Shown: positions 43,479-52,476 of the stretch, piece by piece
Layout: every line of letters starts with the position of its first letter
How positions within the stretch are numbered: position 1 is the stretch's first letter
Source of the DNA: Nitrospira_D sp035465795
Lineage (GTDB): Bacteria > Nitrospirota > Nitrospiria > Nitrospirales > Nitrospiraceae
DNA: 64,000 nucleotides
Direction of reading: 5' to 3'
Assembly: GCF_049546785.1 (NCBI RefSeq)
Contig: NZ_JBMWAN010000001.1
Span: forward strand, 620,001-684,000
Translations under genes and position numbers: made by a program
The notes under the pieces: generated by a model
Databases searched by the model: none
Told to the model about the DNA's origin: nothing
Seen by the model: the letters and a program-made list of their open reading frames with translations, nothing else

Positions 43479-45911
43479 TTAGAAAAACCATTGGGCGCGG
43501 AAGAAAAAGGACCGTTGCATGCCGGTGTGCGGCACTCCCAGCCCGATACTGCCCTCGCCTTGATTGTAGAAGTATTTGTAATTGAACAAGTTGATGGCAT
43601 CAACTCCCACCAGAAGCTTCTGCTTGTCCCACGGCAGTTCGAACACGTGCGTAATCGACGCATTGTACGTGGTCCATGACGGAAAGTGCGAGGAGTTTGT
43701 GAGGGCTTCATCGCTCGACGCAGTCCGCAGCCCAGACCCATACAGCATTTGACCCGAGAGAGTTGTGTTGGACGGGAACCGGTAGGCGACAACTGCCGAG
43801 CTGGTCATGGTTTGGGAGTGGTCGCAGAACACGCCCCCCGGTGTATTGATGTCCGTAATCTCCTTCGTCTCCAGCAGGTAGTGCCCGGATTGTAAGCCAT
43901 TGCCTTTGCACCGGCCCCATGCCACGCTGCCGCGGGCACTGAGGCTGTCTGTGATGTGCAGTTTCAGAGCTCCGTCGATCCCCATTTGATAGCCCCATTC
44001 GAAGGCGAAGAAGTTAAGCATGGGTGTCGAGCCGAACTGACCCGCATCGGACTGAAAATGATTCCGCTTGTAATAGGCCGCCAATTCCAGCGTCGCCCAG
44101 CTGCTGAGGGCGTGATAGCTGCCCACCTCGAAGTAGTGCGACCGCTCCGCGCGGGGATTGAAGCCGGTCGGATTGTCCGGCTCTGCCGTAGTGCCCTGGA
44201 GATTCAAATTGCCAAACGCAATCTGCTCAACATTCGGCGGCGTAAACAGCCGGCCATAGTAGGCGTGAAATACGTTCGCCTGATTGAACTTGTAGGCCAC
44301 ACCGATGCGCGGGCTCACCTGTCCTTCATTGTAGAACCCTTGAATGAGATCGCCCCGTAATCCGAGATTGAGCGTCCATTGGTCGTTGAGACTCCATTGG
44401 TCTTGAATCCACACCTCCTCACGCACCTGCACGTTCGTCTTGGAGCCGGTCTGGGTGATGACCGGTCCGATCGGGAGGCCGGTGCCGGGGTCCCGGGCGA
44501 AGTCAAACAACTGGGCCGTATTATGTGCGTCGGTGTACTGGAATTGAAAACCCGACTTGACGAGGTGGTGCTTGTCGGGAGTCCACGTATAGTCAAGCCT
44601 GGTGCCCAGTGAGTAGGCCTTCCGCTTCTGGTTCGCCGTCGAGAAGGGTTCCGCCGCATCAGGCGTATAGGTCAGTGCGTTGAGCGGGTCTGTGGTGAAA
44701 TTCGCGTAGGAGCTGCGCAAAAATCCGGCGAGCTGGAAAAAATTTTCGGCGTTCACGTCATGGCGCCAGACCATGTGGGTGTATTGGGAGTTCTCTTTCT
44801 GGTTCTGGTTGACCGCCTGGGATGGCGCCGGCAAGAACGTGGGATCCTGCGCTTGAAGCAGCCCCAGCACATCCGGGTTTGCCTCCAGGTTGTTGATCGT
44901 GGGGATCTGATACTTCGCAACCGCGTTCAAGAAAATCCAGCTGACGCTGTTCCGGTTGTCGTGCTGGTAATCACCTCGCAGATACGTCTGGTTGCGCTCG
45001 GATTGATCATGGAACGGCGGCCGGTCGAAGGTCGGCGGCTCAATACCGCGATTCGTCGACGTATAGCTGTTGAGGATGTAATAGCGGAACTTTTCTCCGA
45101 TCGTGCCTCCGTACTCGAACGATGGCGTCACCTCCTGATTGGAGCCGCCATATCCCTGCAGCGACCCGAAGCCTGGTTTCGTGCCGCTCTTGCTGGTGAT
45201 ATCGACCACGATCGCGCTTTTGTTGCCATACTGCGCCTCCATTCCGCCGAGAGTAATATCCGCTCGCTCCCACATACGAGGCGAAATGATATCGGTGAAA
45301 GTCGAGCTGACGCCTTCCGGAATCGGCACGCCGTCGATCCGGAACTGTTGGTTCGCATGATCCTGACGGATGTGGGTCTGCCCCAAGCCTCCGTAGACCA
45401 CGCCGGGAACCGTCTGCAAGACCTCGGCGACCGTGTTATTGTTGCCACGCGGCAGCACTTCGATATCCTTGCGGCTCACCGAATAGGTTTCGCTCGACGC
45501 CTTGTATTGGATCGGCGCTAAAAGAGAAACCACCTCCAGCGCAATCTCCCTCGTTTGTGACAGCGTGAGCGCGACCGGCTTGGGTTCATCGGAGCCCAAC
45601 ACCAGCACGACATATTCGCTTCGATAGGTGTCTTGCACGGCACTCACGGAATACGTCGCATTGGCAGGGACCGAGACCGAAAATTCGCCGGCGTCATTCG
45701 AGACCGCCGTCGCCACGGAAGTGCCTTCCTGATCCTTGACCTCCACCACCGCCTGTCCGACCCGGCGAAGATCCTGATTCTGCACCGCCCCCCGGATCAC
45801 GACTTGCCCGTCACTCTCTGCGGCATCGGCGATGGATGCCATCGACAGCAGTATCCCGATCCCCATACTGAAGCCCATCACTGCCCACGCACACGGCCCC
45901 GCACATCGCAT
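43479..45911 (-). CDS. TonB-dependent outer-membrane receptor with N-terminal carboxypeptidase-regulatory domain
   Basis: 810 residues from ATG 45911, preceded by GGGAGGA. Signal peptide ending near SIADAAES, then a carboxypeptidase-regulatory-like beta domain (VVIRGAVQNQDLRRVGQAVVEV). A plug domain follows with IEVLPRGNNNTVAEVLQTVPGV and FRIDGVPIPEGVSS. A long 22-strand-type barrel ends in MQRSFFFRAQWFF with terminal Phe as outer-membrane signal. It imports a scarce ligand, probably a metal complex judging from the His-rich neighbours. It is the middle gene of a three-gene minus-strand unit. Confidence 0.92.
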   Translation of the reverse strand: MRCAGPCAWAVMGFSMGIGILLSMASIADAAESDGQVVIRGAVQNQDLRRVGQAVVEVKDQEGTSVATAVSNDAGEFSVSVPANATYSVSAVQDTYRSEYVVLVLGSDEPKPVALTLSQTREIALEVVSLLAPIQYKASSETYSVSRKDIEVLPRGNNNTVAEVLQTVPGVVYGGLGQTHIRQDHANQQFRIDGVPIPEGVSSTFTDIISPRMWERADITLGGMEAQYGNKSAIVVDITSKSGTKPGFGSLQGYGGSNQEVTPSFEYGGTIGEKFRYYILNSYTSTNRGIEPPTFDRPPFHDQSERNQTYLRGDYQHDNRNSVSWIFLNAVAKYQIPTINNLEANPDVLGLLQAQDPTFLPAPSQAVNQNQKENSQYTHMVWRHDVNAENFFQLAGFLRSSYANFTTDPLNALTYTPDAAEPFSTANQKRKAYSLGTRLDYTWTPDKHHLVKSGFQFQYTDAHNTAQLFDFARDPGTGLPIGPVITQTGSKTNVQVREEVWIQDQWSLNDQWTLNLGLRGDLIQGFYNEGQVSPRIGVAYKFNQANVFHAYYGRLFTPPNVEQIAFGNLNLQGTTAEPDNPTGFNPRAERSHYFEVGSYHALSSWATLELAAYYKRNHFQSDAGQFGSTPMLNFFAFEWGYQMGIDGALKLHITDSLSARGSVAWGRCKGNGLQSGHYLLETKEITDINTPGGVFCDHSQTMTSSAVVAYRFPSNTTLSGQMLYGSGLRTASSDEALTNSSHFPSWTTYNASITHVFELPWDKQKLLVGVDAINLFNYKYFYNQGEGSIGLGVPHTGMQRSFFFRAQWFF

Positions 45912-46004
45912 GAAGTCCTCCCGCCCATTCAACAGATGGATTGGAAATAGGCCACAGTCCGGCGCCAAAAGGCGCCGAACCGTCATCGATCGTTGAAGAG
46001 GAAC

Positions 46005-46340
46005 CTAGCGACGCGGAGGCGCGCGGGAGGGACCGAGCGAAGAAGTCTCGACCGACAGCAGAATCGATTCGGCCGGATGCTCGACGACGCTGACCAGTTC
46101 GCAGGCGGTCAGAATCGGCACGCCCACATCCAGCGACCCGGCCGTATGGTGCTGAACCCACTGACAGAGGTCGGTATCGGAGTGCTCGTGACCGTCGTGA
46201 TCGGCGGCGGCCAACTCGTGGTGGACATCCTGCGCGACGGCAAACGGGGCCAGCCCGAGGAGGATGAAAACCATCCCGAGCGCGAGGACCGCACGGAGCA
46301 GAACCGGCGAACTATGGACTGTGGACTTCACAAACACCAT
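46005..46340 (-). CDS. DUF2946-like small exported His-rich protein
   Basis: 111 residues with a hydrophobic N-terminus (AVLALGMVFILLGLAPFAVAQ). Next comes a His/Asp-rich stretch (DVHHELAAADHDGHEHSDTD), then LCQWVQHHTAGSL, the core of DUF2946-type proteins usually found near metal (copper, zinc, cobalt) uptake genes. It precedes the TonB-dependent receptor by 93 bases and probably marks a metal-responsive unit. No ligand can be named. Confidence 0.65.
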   Translation of the reverse strand: MVFVKSTVHSSPVLLRAVLALGMVFILLGLAPFAVAQDVHHELAAADHDGHEHSDTDLCQWVQHHTAGSLDVGVPILTACELVSVVEHPAESILLSVETSSLGPSRAPPRR

Positions 46341-46369
46341 TGAGAATCCGTCAGGCGCATCGAGGCCTT

Positions 46370-46528
46370 ATGGCAAAAACGCGACTAACCTATCGATTGC
46401 CGCCAGCCCCTGTCAAGCCGTATGGACTTTTTCAGGCATTTTCGCATATGTTAGAGCATCCCAGTCGAGTCGACATTTACACACCCTGGTGGATAAGGCC
46501 GCGATCCGCTCGCGGACAGGTATCATGA
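46370..46528 (+). CDS. possible leader peptide ORF upstream of DAHP synthase
   Basis: 52 codons starting at ATG 46370 with GAGG four bases upstream. Its TGA overlaps the DAHP synthase ATG (ATGA), which would couple the two. The peptide holds several aromatic residues (three Tyr, two Phe) and adjacent Trp codons TGGTGG at 46487-46492. A stem CCGCGA-TCCGC-TCGCGG at 46499-46515 follows directly. This layout resembles attenuation or coupling in aromatic amino acid operons, but no T-run follows the stem. It may simply be a chance frame. Confidence 0.3.
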   Translation: MAKTRLTYRLPPAPVKPYGLFQAFSHMLEHPSRVDIYTPWWIRPRSARGQVS

Positions 46529-47583
46529 ACAGACCGATCGACAACCAGCATATTTTAGAGATCAATGCGCTGCCCTCACCCCGCGCGATCAAAATCAAGA
46601 TCCCGATTACCGATCAGGCCGCAGCCCTGGTGGTCGACACACGAGAGGCCATCCGCCGGATTCTGCACGGTCAGGATCGCGATCGGCTCCTCGTCATTGT
46701 CGGCCCCTGTTCCATCCATGACCCCGAGGCCGCCTACGAATACGCCGCCAAGCTGAAACCGGTCGCCGATACCTTGGGGGATCGCCTGCTGATCGTCATG
46801 CGCACCTACTTTGAGAAACCCCGGACCACGGTCGGATGGAAAGGCTTGATCAACGACCCCCATCTCGACGGCACCTGCGACATTGCCACCGGCATGGAAC
46901 TGGCGCGGACGATCCTGCTCAAGATCAATCAATCGGGTGTCCCCTGCGCCACCGAGTTACTCGACCCCATCTCACCGCAATATATTGCCGATCTGATCAG
47001 CTGGACCGCCATCGGCGCCCGCACCACGGAAAGCCAGACGCACCGCGAGATGGCCAGCGGCGTCTCCATGCCGGTCGGCTTCAAGAACGGCACCGAAGGG
47101 AGTCTGCAAGTCGCCGTGAACGCCATGACGTCGGCCCGCACCCCTCATCACTTTATCGGCATCAACGCCGAGGGCCAGATCTCGATCATTCGAACCGCGG
47201 GCAACCCCGACCGCCACATCGTTCTCCGGGGCGGCGGCGGCAAGACCAACTATGAAGCAGAACATGTCGCGAAGGCCGAGGCGGCCGTCGCCGGCGAAGG
47301 AATCGCACGCCCGATCATGATCGACTGCTCGCACGACAACTCCAATAAGGACCACCGCCGTCAGGGCCTCGTCGCGCGCGATGTGGTTCGCCAGTTCCGC
47401 GAGGGACGCCACTCCATCATGGGCCTGATGCTGGAAAGCAACCTGAACCCCGGCAAGCAGACCTGGAAGCAAGGCATCGCCCTGGCTCACGGCGTCTCCA
47501 TCACCGACGCCTGTCTGGGCTGGGACGAGACAGAAGCCCTGTTGAACGAATTGGCCGACTCCATCATCACCCGCCCGGCCTGA
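46525..47583 (+). CDS. aroG: 3-deoxy-7-phosphoheptulonate (DAHP) synthase, class I AroG/F/H type
   Basis: 352 residues from ATG 46525; the frame is open further upstream but that part overlaps the divergent DUF2946 gene. IVGPCSIHDPEAA (phosphoenolpyruvate site), MRTYFEKPRTTVGWKGLINDP, TESQTHREMASG and FKNGTEGS, IDCSHDNSNKDH, and MLESNLNPGKQ are classical signatures. It starts the shikimate pathway. The N-terminal extension typical of feedback-sensitive E. coli-type enzymes is present; which amino acid regulates it cannot be read. Confidence 0.95.
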   Translation: MNRPIDNQHILEINALPSPRAIKIKIPITDQAAALVVDTREAIRRILHGQDRDRLLVIVGPCSIHDPEAAYEYAAKLKPVADTLGDRLLIVMRTYFEKPRTTVGWKGLINDPHLDGTCDIATGMELARTILLKINQSGVPCATELLDPISPQYIADLISWTAIGARTTESQTHREMASGVSMPVGFKNGTEGSLQVAVNAMTSARTPHHFIGINAEGQISIIRTAGNPDRHIVLRGGGGKTNYEAEHVAKAEAAVAGEGIARPIMIDCSHDNSNKDHRRQGLVARDVVRQFREGRHSIMGLMLESNLNPGKQTWKQGIALAHGVSITDACLGWDETEALLNELADSIITRPA

Positions 47584-47598
47584 CGCAAGTCATTCAGA

Positions 47599-47656
47599 AA
47601 GACCTGTCAGAGGAAGGTCTTCCGCCATGTGCCCGATGCCTCACCCCTTGGTGAGG
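47599..47656 (+). other. two stem-loops between DAHP synthase gene and tatD
   Basis: AAGACCT-N9-AGGTCTT (47599-47621) and CCTCACC-CCTT-GGTGAGG (47639-47656) are both perfect seven-pair stems. Neither is followed by a T-run, so intrinsic termination is not clear; they may stabilise the 3' end or aid factor-dependent termination. Confidence 0.4.
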
Positions 47657-47686
47657 TCCAGATCCCCGTGCTAGGATGCGGCCGCC

Positions 47687-48466
47687 ATGCTGATCGACAC
47701 CCACACGCATCTCTACGACGCCCGCTACAACGACGACCGGGACGCGATAATCGCGCGCGCGCGCGAAGCCGGCGTGGAACAATTCGTCACCATCGGCTGC
47801 GACCTTGCCACGAGTGAATCCGCTGTGGCACTCGCTGATCGATACCCGTTTGTCCACGCCTCGATCGGCGTGCATCCGCATGAAGTGAAGCACATCCAGG
47901 ACGGCTGGTACCACGAATTCCGCCGGCTGGCGAAGAGCAATAAAGTCGTGGCCTACGGGGAAATCGGATTGGACTACCACTACAACCACTCGTCACCGAA
48001 AGAACAGCGCGAACGGTTCCGCGAGCAGATCCAGCTTGCGCGCGAACTCCGGCTCCCAGTCATTATCCATACAAGGGAGGCCCAGGACGATACCATCGCG
48101 ATATTGAAGGACGAGCGCGCGTCAGAAATCGGCGGGGTGTTTCACTGCTTTTCAGGAGATGCCAGGCTGGCGAAGGACGCGCTGGATCTGGGCTTCTACC
48201 TCTCGTTCTCAGGGATTCTCACGTTCCAGAATGCGTCCGCCCTGCGCGAGATCGCCAGGACGGCTCCGCTGGATCGCGTCCTGATCGAAACCGATTGCCC
48301 CTACCTCACGCCGGTCCCGCACCGGGGAAAACGCAACGAGCCGGCATTTGTCACCCATGTGGCAACGCAACTGGCGGCCATTCGCTCCGACGAAGCCGGC
48401 ATGTCGCCCGAGAAAGTCGCCCTGGCCACGACACGCAACGCCAAGCGGCTCTTCAAAATCGCTTGA
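47687..48466 (+). CDS. tatD: TatD family metal-dependent hydrolase (deoxyribonuclease)
   Basis: 259 residues, canonical length. Metal ligands in DTHTHLYD at the N-terminus, GEIGLDYHYN with the bridging Glu, PVIIHTREA, GVFHCFSGD and a final ETDCPYLTPVP. TatD enzymes are 3'-5' nucleases involved in DNA repair. No ribosome-binding site is seen, and TAGGAT at 47672-47677 places a possible transcription start within a few bases of the ATG, so the mRNA may be leaderless. Its end overlaps the convergent NYN gene by 14 bases. Confidence 0.93.
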   Translation: MLIDTHTHLYDARYNDDRDAIIARAREAGVEQFVTIGCDLATSESAVALADRYPFVHASIGVHPHEVKHIQDGWYHEFRRLAKSNKVVAYGEIGLDYHYNHSSPKEQRERFREQIQLARELRLPVIIHTREAQDDTIAILKDERASEIGGVFHCFSGDARLAKDALDLGFYLSFSGILTFQNASALREIARTAPLDRVLIETDCPYLTPVPHRGKRNEPAFVTHVATQLAAIRSDEAGMSPEKVALATTRNAKRLFKIA

Positions 48467-48968
48467 GATGCCGATTGCGCTGGCGCAAGGCCTTCGGAAG
48501 TTTCCTGGGGTTCCCCTTTTTATCCGGCCCCCGACGAGGAATTTCATCCTCTCCGGGATCTAATTCCTTCCCCCTCACCGCTCCTGATGAGCCGGGACTC
48601 CCCGCCAGCTTGCTCATGAACAAGGCCGCGGTCAGCGTCATGGCCCCATGGGCCCTGGCCGTCGCCATGATCTCATGATCAGAGCTCACGACGGCGCAGT
48701 CCGAGCCGTACTCGCGCACCAGGCGCTGAATCACCTGATCGGCCTTCTCCCCCCGCCGCGAATACACGACCAGCACGCCGGCCCGGTGCTCGCGCTGCTC
48801 CACCGGATGGCCCTGCTGCCACCCGTCGAACACCACGGTCAAGGCATGCCCTTTTCGATGGCGGTAGGCGGCCAAATCCTGCAGAAGGGATTCCCGCGCC
48901 ATCTCCGATCTGGACGAGAAGCCACCCCCGAGGAGGTTATACCCATCGATAATGAGGTGCGTGGCCAT
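48453..48968 (-). CDS. NYN domain RNase (YacP-like)
   Basis: 171 residues. IIDGYNLLGG at the N-terminus, VVFDGWQQGHP, VVYSRRGEKADQVIQRL and CAVVSSDHEI give the four acidic positions of the PIN-like NYN fold seen in YacP/Rae1 ribosome-associated nucleases. The C-terminal 40 residues are basic and Gly/Pro-rich, longer than in a minimal domain. It is convergent with tatD. Confidence 0.85.
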   Translation of the reverse strand: MATHLIIDGYNLLGGGFSSRSEMARESLLQDLAAYRHRKGHALTVVFDGWQQGHPVEQREHRAGVLVVYSRRGEKADQVIQRLVREYGSDCAVVSSDHEIMATARAHGAMTLTAALFMSKLAGSPGSSGAVRGKELDPGEDEIPRRGPDKKGNPRKLPKALRQRNRHLKRF

Positions 48969-49092
48969 GGTGGTTTCACGCTACCGGGAAGATTTCCCCT
49001 CTGTCAATGCATGGAAGTAACATGGACAAGCCCTTGACAAGCAGGGAGACATCTGAGAATGTTTTTTATCCCTCACAGCATTTGGTAGGAAC

Positions 49093-50379
49093 ATGCGACG
49101 ACGGTCTTTCCTCTCGACCCATACTCTGCTACTGGCAGGCTTGCTCTGTCTCTGCAGTCTCCTGCCGGCTCCGTTCCACACCTCGTCGGACAGCGCCTTC
49201 GCAGCCGCCTCCGACGACCGGTCCCACCGCCCGCACAAGGGCAGGGCCAAAGGGACTCCGGCGTCTCTCATGCCCGCCACAGTACAGAACTTCCGTGTAT
49301 TTTCCAGTCCCGGGCGCACCAGGCTGGTGATCGATCTGGATCGGCACACCAAGGTCGTTGAACACCAGCTCTCTTCCTCACATGACCTTCTGATTTCTCT
49401 GCCCAATGCGACGATGAGCCGATCCGCGCGGAGCAGACTCGAACGCGGCGTGGTACCGGCTCCCTTTCTGGTTACACAAGACAGCGCCCGGTCCATCACC
49501 GTCGCCCTCCCGACCGGGACCATCAGCCGGTACAAGCATTTTGCGCTCGAAAACCCTCCACGGCTTGTGGTGGATGTCACACCCGCATCCTCCTCGCCAC
49601 CCGGGCCAGTCCCGGCGATCACCACCCCGGATAGCCGAGAGCTATCGCCGGCAGCCTTTGAACCGCCTCCGCAGCCGGCCGTACCGCAGGCGAAACCGTA
49701 CAAAACCATCGTAGTGGACGCCGGGCACGGGGGCAAAGACCCTGGCGCGCGCGGCCTCCATGGGACCGAGGAAAAGGACATCACGCTCAAAGTCGCGTTG
49801 ACCCTGAGAGACCTGCTGAGCCAGCAGCCTGGCGTGCGCGTCCTGATGACCCGCGACCACGACGTCTTTGTGGAATTAGAAGAGCGCGCCAAGTTCGCCA
49901 ACCGCCATGAGGCCGATCTGTTCGTCTCCATTCACGTGAATTCCCATCCCTCCCGTTCCGTCAAAGGGATCGAGATTTACCACTTCGGACAGGCGAAGGA
50001 TCAACGGGCCCTGGAGGTGGCCGCCAGAGAAAACGGCACCCCTCTCAACAGCACGGGTGTGGGAGTGGAATATCTACTCGCCGACCTGCTCACGACGAAA
50101 AAGATCGAAGAGTCGCAAGATCTGGCCTGGAACACCAAAGAATCCATGGTCGCCCGCATGAACGGCCACTACGATATGACCGACCATGGGGTCAAGACTG
50201 CGCCGTTCTATGTCTTACGCTATACCAGCATGCCCAGCATCCTGGCTGAAATCGCCTACATCTCCAATCCCTCGGAAGAATCGCTGCTGCGCAAGAACAC
50301 CTTCGTCCGGGATGTGGCCGAAGCGCTGTTGCACGGCGTAAAGTCATTCCTGGCATCCGGCAAATTGACGGCCCGATAA
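49093..50379 (+). CDS. amiC: N-acetylmuramoyl-L-alanine amidase with AMIN domain
   Basis: 428 residues with a signal peptide (LLLAGLLCLCSLLPAPFHTSS). An AMIN domain spans about 57-165 (VQNFRVFSSPGRTRLVIDLD; LVVDVTP). A Pro-rich linker comes before the Amidase_3 catalytic domain: IVVDAGHGGKDPGA, zinc Glu in GTEEKDITL, FVSIHVNSHP, and ILAEIAYISNPSEE with the catalytic Glu. It cleaves the peptide stem from peptidoglycan in the periplasm, usually at division. TTGACA at 49034-49039 could be its -35 box but no good -10 follows. Confidence 0.94.
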   Translation: MRRRSFLSTHTLLLAGLLCLCSLLPAPFHTSSDSAFAAASDDRSHRPHKGRAKGTPASLMPATVQNFRVFSSPGRTRLVIDLDRHTKVVEHQLSSSHDLLISLPNATMSRSARSRLERGVVPAPFLVTQDSARSITVALPTGTISRYKHFALENPPRLVVDVTPASSSPPGPVPAITTPDSRELSPAAFEPPPQPAVPQAKPYKTIVVDAGHGGKDPGARGLHGTEEKDITLKVALTLRDLLSQQPGVRVLMTRDHDVFVELEERAKFANRHEADLFVSIHVNSHPSRSVKGIEIYHFGQAKDQRALEVAARENGTPLNSTGVGVEYLLADLLTTKKIEESQDLAWNTKESMVARMNGHYDMTDHGVKTAPFYVLRYTSMPSILAEIAYISNPSEESLLRKNTFVRDVAEALLHGVKSFLASGKLTAR

Positions 50380-50407
50380 CCCACACACCACGCTCTCTGC
50401 CCCCGCC

Positions 50408-51145
50408 ATGCCTACGATCAAGCTCACACTGGAATACGAGGGCACCCGGTACGCCGGTTGGCAGCGCCAACTCAACCAACCCACGATTCAGGAAGCGGTC
50501 GAGACGGCCATTGCCAAGGTCACACAGCAGCAGATCTCGGTCGTTGCCGCCGGACGCACCGATGCCGGCGTCCATGCGCTCGGACAAGTTGCCAGCTTCC
50601 GGATCGATCGGGAGATGACGCCCTATGAATGGACCAGAGCGCTCAATGCCCATCTCCCCCCCGACATCTCCGTCCGCGCCGTGGAACTGCCCTCAGCCGA
50701 GTTTCACGCCCGCCACAAGGCCAAAGGGAAACTGTACCGGTACCGTATTCTGAATCGCTCCGAACGGCCTGCGCTCGAACGGCTCGGAGTCTGGCATGTC
50801 CACAGGCCGTTATATGACGAGGCGATGAACCAGGCGGCGCTGCACCTGATCGGCGCCCATGACTTTTCATCGTTCGAGACCCAACCCACGGAAAACGAAG
50901 ACCCGATCTGTCATATCCGGCAACTCACCGTGACCCGTGAAGACAGGGAGCTCCGCGTCGACGTGTATGCCGACCGCTTTCTCAAACAAATGGTCCGGAG
51001 CATCGTCGGCACCCTGGTCGAAGTCGGGACCGGAAAGCGTACGGCAGCCGGCATGCAAGACATCCTCGCCGCCCGCAATCGCTCAATGGCCGGCAAGACC
51101 GCCCCACCCCAGGGCCTGTACCTCGTACGGGTGGACTACGACTAA
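50408..51145 (+). CDS. truA: tRNA pseudouridine(38-40) synthase
   Basis: 245 residues. LTLEYEGTRYAGWQRQ at the start, AAGRTDAGVHALGQVASF with the catalytic Asp, RYRILNR, HDFSSF and FLKQMVRSIVGTLVEVG. It modifies the anticodon stem-loop of several tRNAs. It follows amiC by 28 bases. No clear ribosome-binding site precedes the ATG, which lies in a C-rich stretch. Confidence 0.95.
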   Translation: MPTIKLTLEYEGTRYAGWQRQLNQPTIQEAVETAIAKVTQQQISVVAAGRTDAGVHALGQVASFRIDREMTPYEWTRALNAHLPPDISVRAVELPSAEFHARHKAKGKLYRYRILNRSERPALERLGVWHVHRPLYDEAMNQAALHLIGAHDFSSFETQPTENEDPICHIRQLTVTREDRELRVDVYADRFLKQMVRSIVGTLVEVGTGKRTAAGMQDILAARNRSMAGKTAPPQGLYLVRVDYD

Positions 51146-51321
51146 CTTGCTGCCGCTTTCATTCACGATTGAAAATAGTCAGCGCTATACGCCCTCTAGC
51201 GGCTGCTGGCAAACTCTGTGCGATCCCTCGAACTCAATGAACTGAATTCGGCAAACGATATTCAAGAATAGGGGAAGACTGATTGCAGGGAGGATGGATA
51301 CGGATTGAGGAGGGAGTAAAA

Positions 51322-51972
51322 CTAGAACGGCAGTTGGGAGTCGCGGTTCTCGAGCTTCTTGCGGAGTTCGATCAACTCCTGTTCAAGCGCGGCGAACCGG
51401 TCGTTGATGGGATCAGGGAGGTTCGTTTGATCCATCGTCACATCGGGAAGCCGCTCGCCCTGCGTCTTGATGACGCGGGCCGGCACGCCGATGACGGTGG
51501 AGTTGGGCGGAACGTTTTTGATGACGACGGAATTCGCACCGATCTTGACGTTGTCGCCGATCTTGATCCCGCCGAGAATCTTGGCCCCGGCGCCGACCAC
51601 GACGTGATTGCCCAGCGTCGGATGGCGCTTTCCGCGTTCTTTACCGGTGCCGCCCAAGGTCACGCCTTGAAAGAGGGTCACATAGTCGCCGATTTCGGCC
51701 GTCTCGCCGATCACAACCCCCATGCCATGGTCGATAAAAAACCCCGTGCCGATCTTGGCGGAGGGATGGATTTCAATGCCGGTCAGCCAACGGGCCAGTT
51801 GGGACAGGGCCCGCGGAAAGAACGGCACCCCATGGATTTTGAGCCAATGGGCGATTCGATAGATGAGCAGGGCGTGAAAACCCGCATAGGTCAGGATGAC
51901 CTCCAGGCGGCTGGTGGCCGCAGGGTCCCGATCGAAAATGGCTTTCAGATCCTGCCGGATCGCGCTCAACAT
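51322..51972 (-). CDS. cysE: serine O-acetyltransferase (short EpsC type)
   Basis: 216 residues: an N-terminal helical part (AIRQDLKAIFDRDPAATSR) and a left-handed beta-helix with hexapeptide repeats (GIEIHPSAKIGTGFFIDHGMGVVIGE; GIKIGDNVKIGANSVVIKNVP). GKERGKRHPTLG is the acceptor loop. It makes O-acetylserine for cysteine. The protein is shorter than E. coli CysE, lacking its long N-terminal domain. It lies last in the ispD-ispF-cysE series, 18 bases after ispF. Confidence 0.93.
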   Translation of the reverse strand: MLSAIRQDLKAIFDRDPAATSRLEVILTYAGFHALLIYRIAHWLKIHGVPFFPRALSQLARWLTGIEIHPSAKIGTGFFIDHGMGVVIGETAEIGDYVTLFQGVTLGGTGKERGKRHPTLGNHVVVGAGAKILGGIKIGDNVKIGANSVVIKNVPPNSTVIGVPARVIKTQGERLPDVTMDQTNLPDPINDRFAALEQELIELRKKLENRDSQLPF

Positions 51973-51990
51973 GGTGCTATCCTACGATGC

Positions 51991-52476
51991 TCAGAGGGCT
52001 TCAATCAAACAGACCGCATGGGCGTGCATGCCTTCCTCACGCCCCACCGCATCCAACCCTTCCCCGCTCTTCACCTTGACATTCACGAGATCGGGGTCGA
52101 TGCCCATCGTCTGCGCCATCTGCTTCTGCATGGCGGAGAGAAAGGCGCTCAATCGCGGCGCCTGGGCCACGATGATCGTATCGACATTGACGACCCGATA
52201 GCCCTTCTTCGTGAGTTTGCCCATGACATCTTCGAGCAGCTTCAGGCTGGAAATCCCCTTGTACTTCTGATCCGAGCTGGGATAATGCCGGCCCAGATCG
52301 CCTTCCCCCATCGCGCCCAGCAGCGCATCACACACCGCATGCACCAGCACATCCGAATCCGAATGGCCCAGCAACCCTTTGGAATGCGGTACCTCGATCC
52401 CGCCGAGAATCAATTTGCGCCCACTGCCCAGGGGATGCACATCATACCCGCATCCCACCCGAATCTTCGTTGCCAT
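51991..52476 (-). CDS. ispF: 2-C-methyl-D-erythritol 2,4-cyclodiphosphate synthase
   Basis: 161 residues, full length. RVGCGYDVHPLGSGR with metal Asp/His at the start, HSDSDVLVHAVCDALLGA and GEGDLGRHYPSSD follow; the end has VKSGEGLDAVGREEGMHAHAVCL. Zn-dependent step of the MEP isoprenoid pathway. Its ATG shares one base with the ispD stop (TAATG). Confidence 0.96.
   Translation of the reverse strand: MATKIRVGCGYDVHPLGSGRKLILGGIEVPHSKGLLGHSDSDVLVHAVCDALLGAMGEGDLGRHYPSSDQKYKGISSLKLLEDVMGKLTKKGYRVVNVDTIIVAQAPRLSAFLSAMQKQMAQTMGIDPDLVNVKVKSGEGLDAVGREEGMHAHAVCLIEAL

Noticed and set aside
51146..51321. Possible tRNA or terminator between truA and cysE
   Set aside because: No cloverleaf could be drawn and no hairpin with a T-run was found; the 176 bp appear empty.
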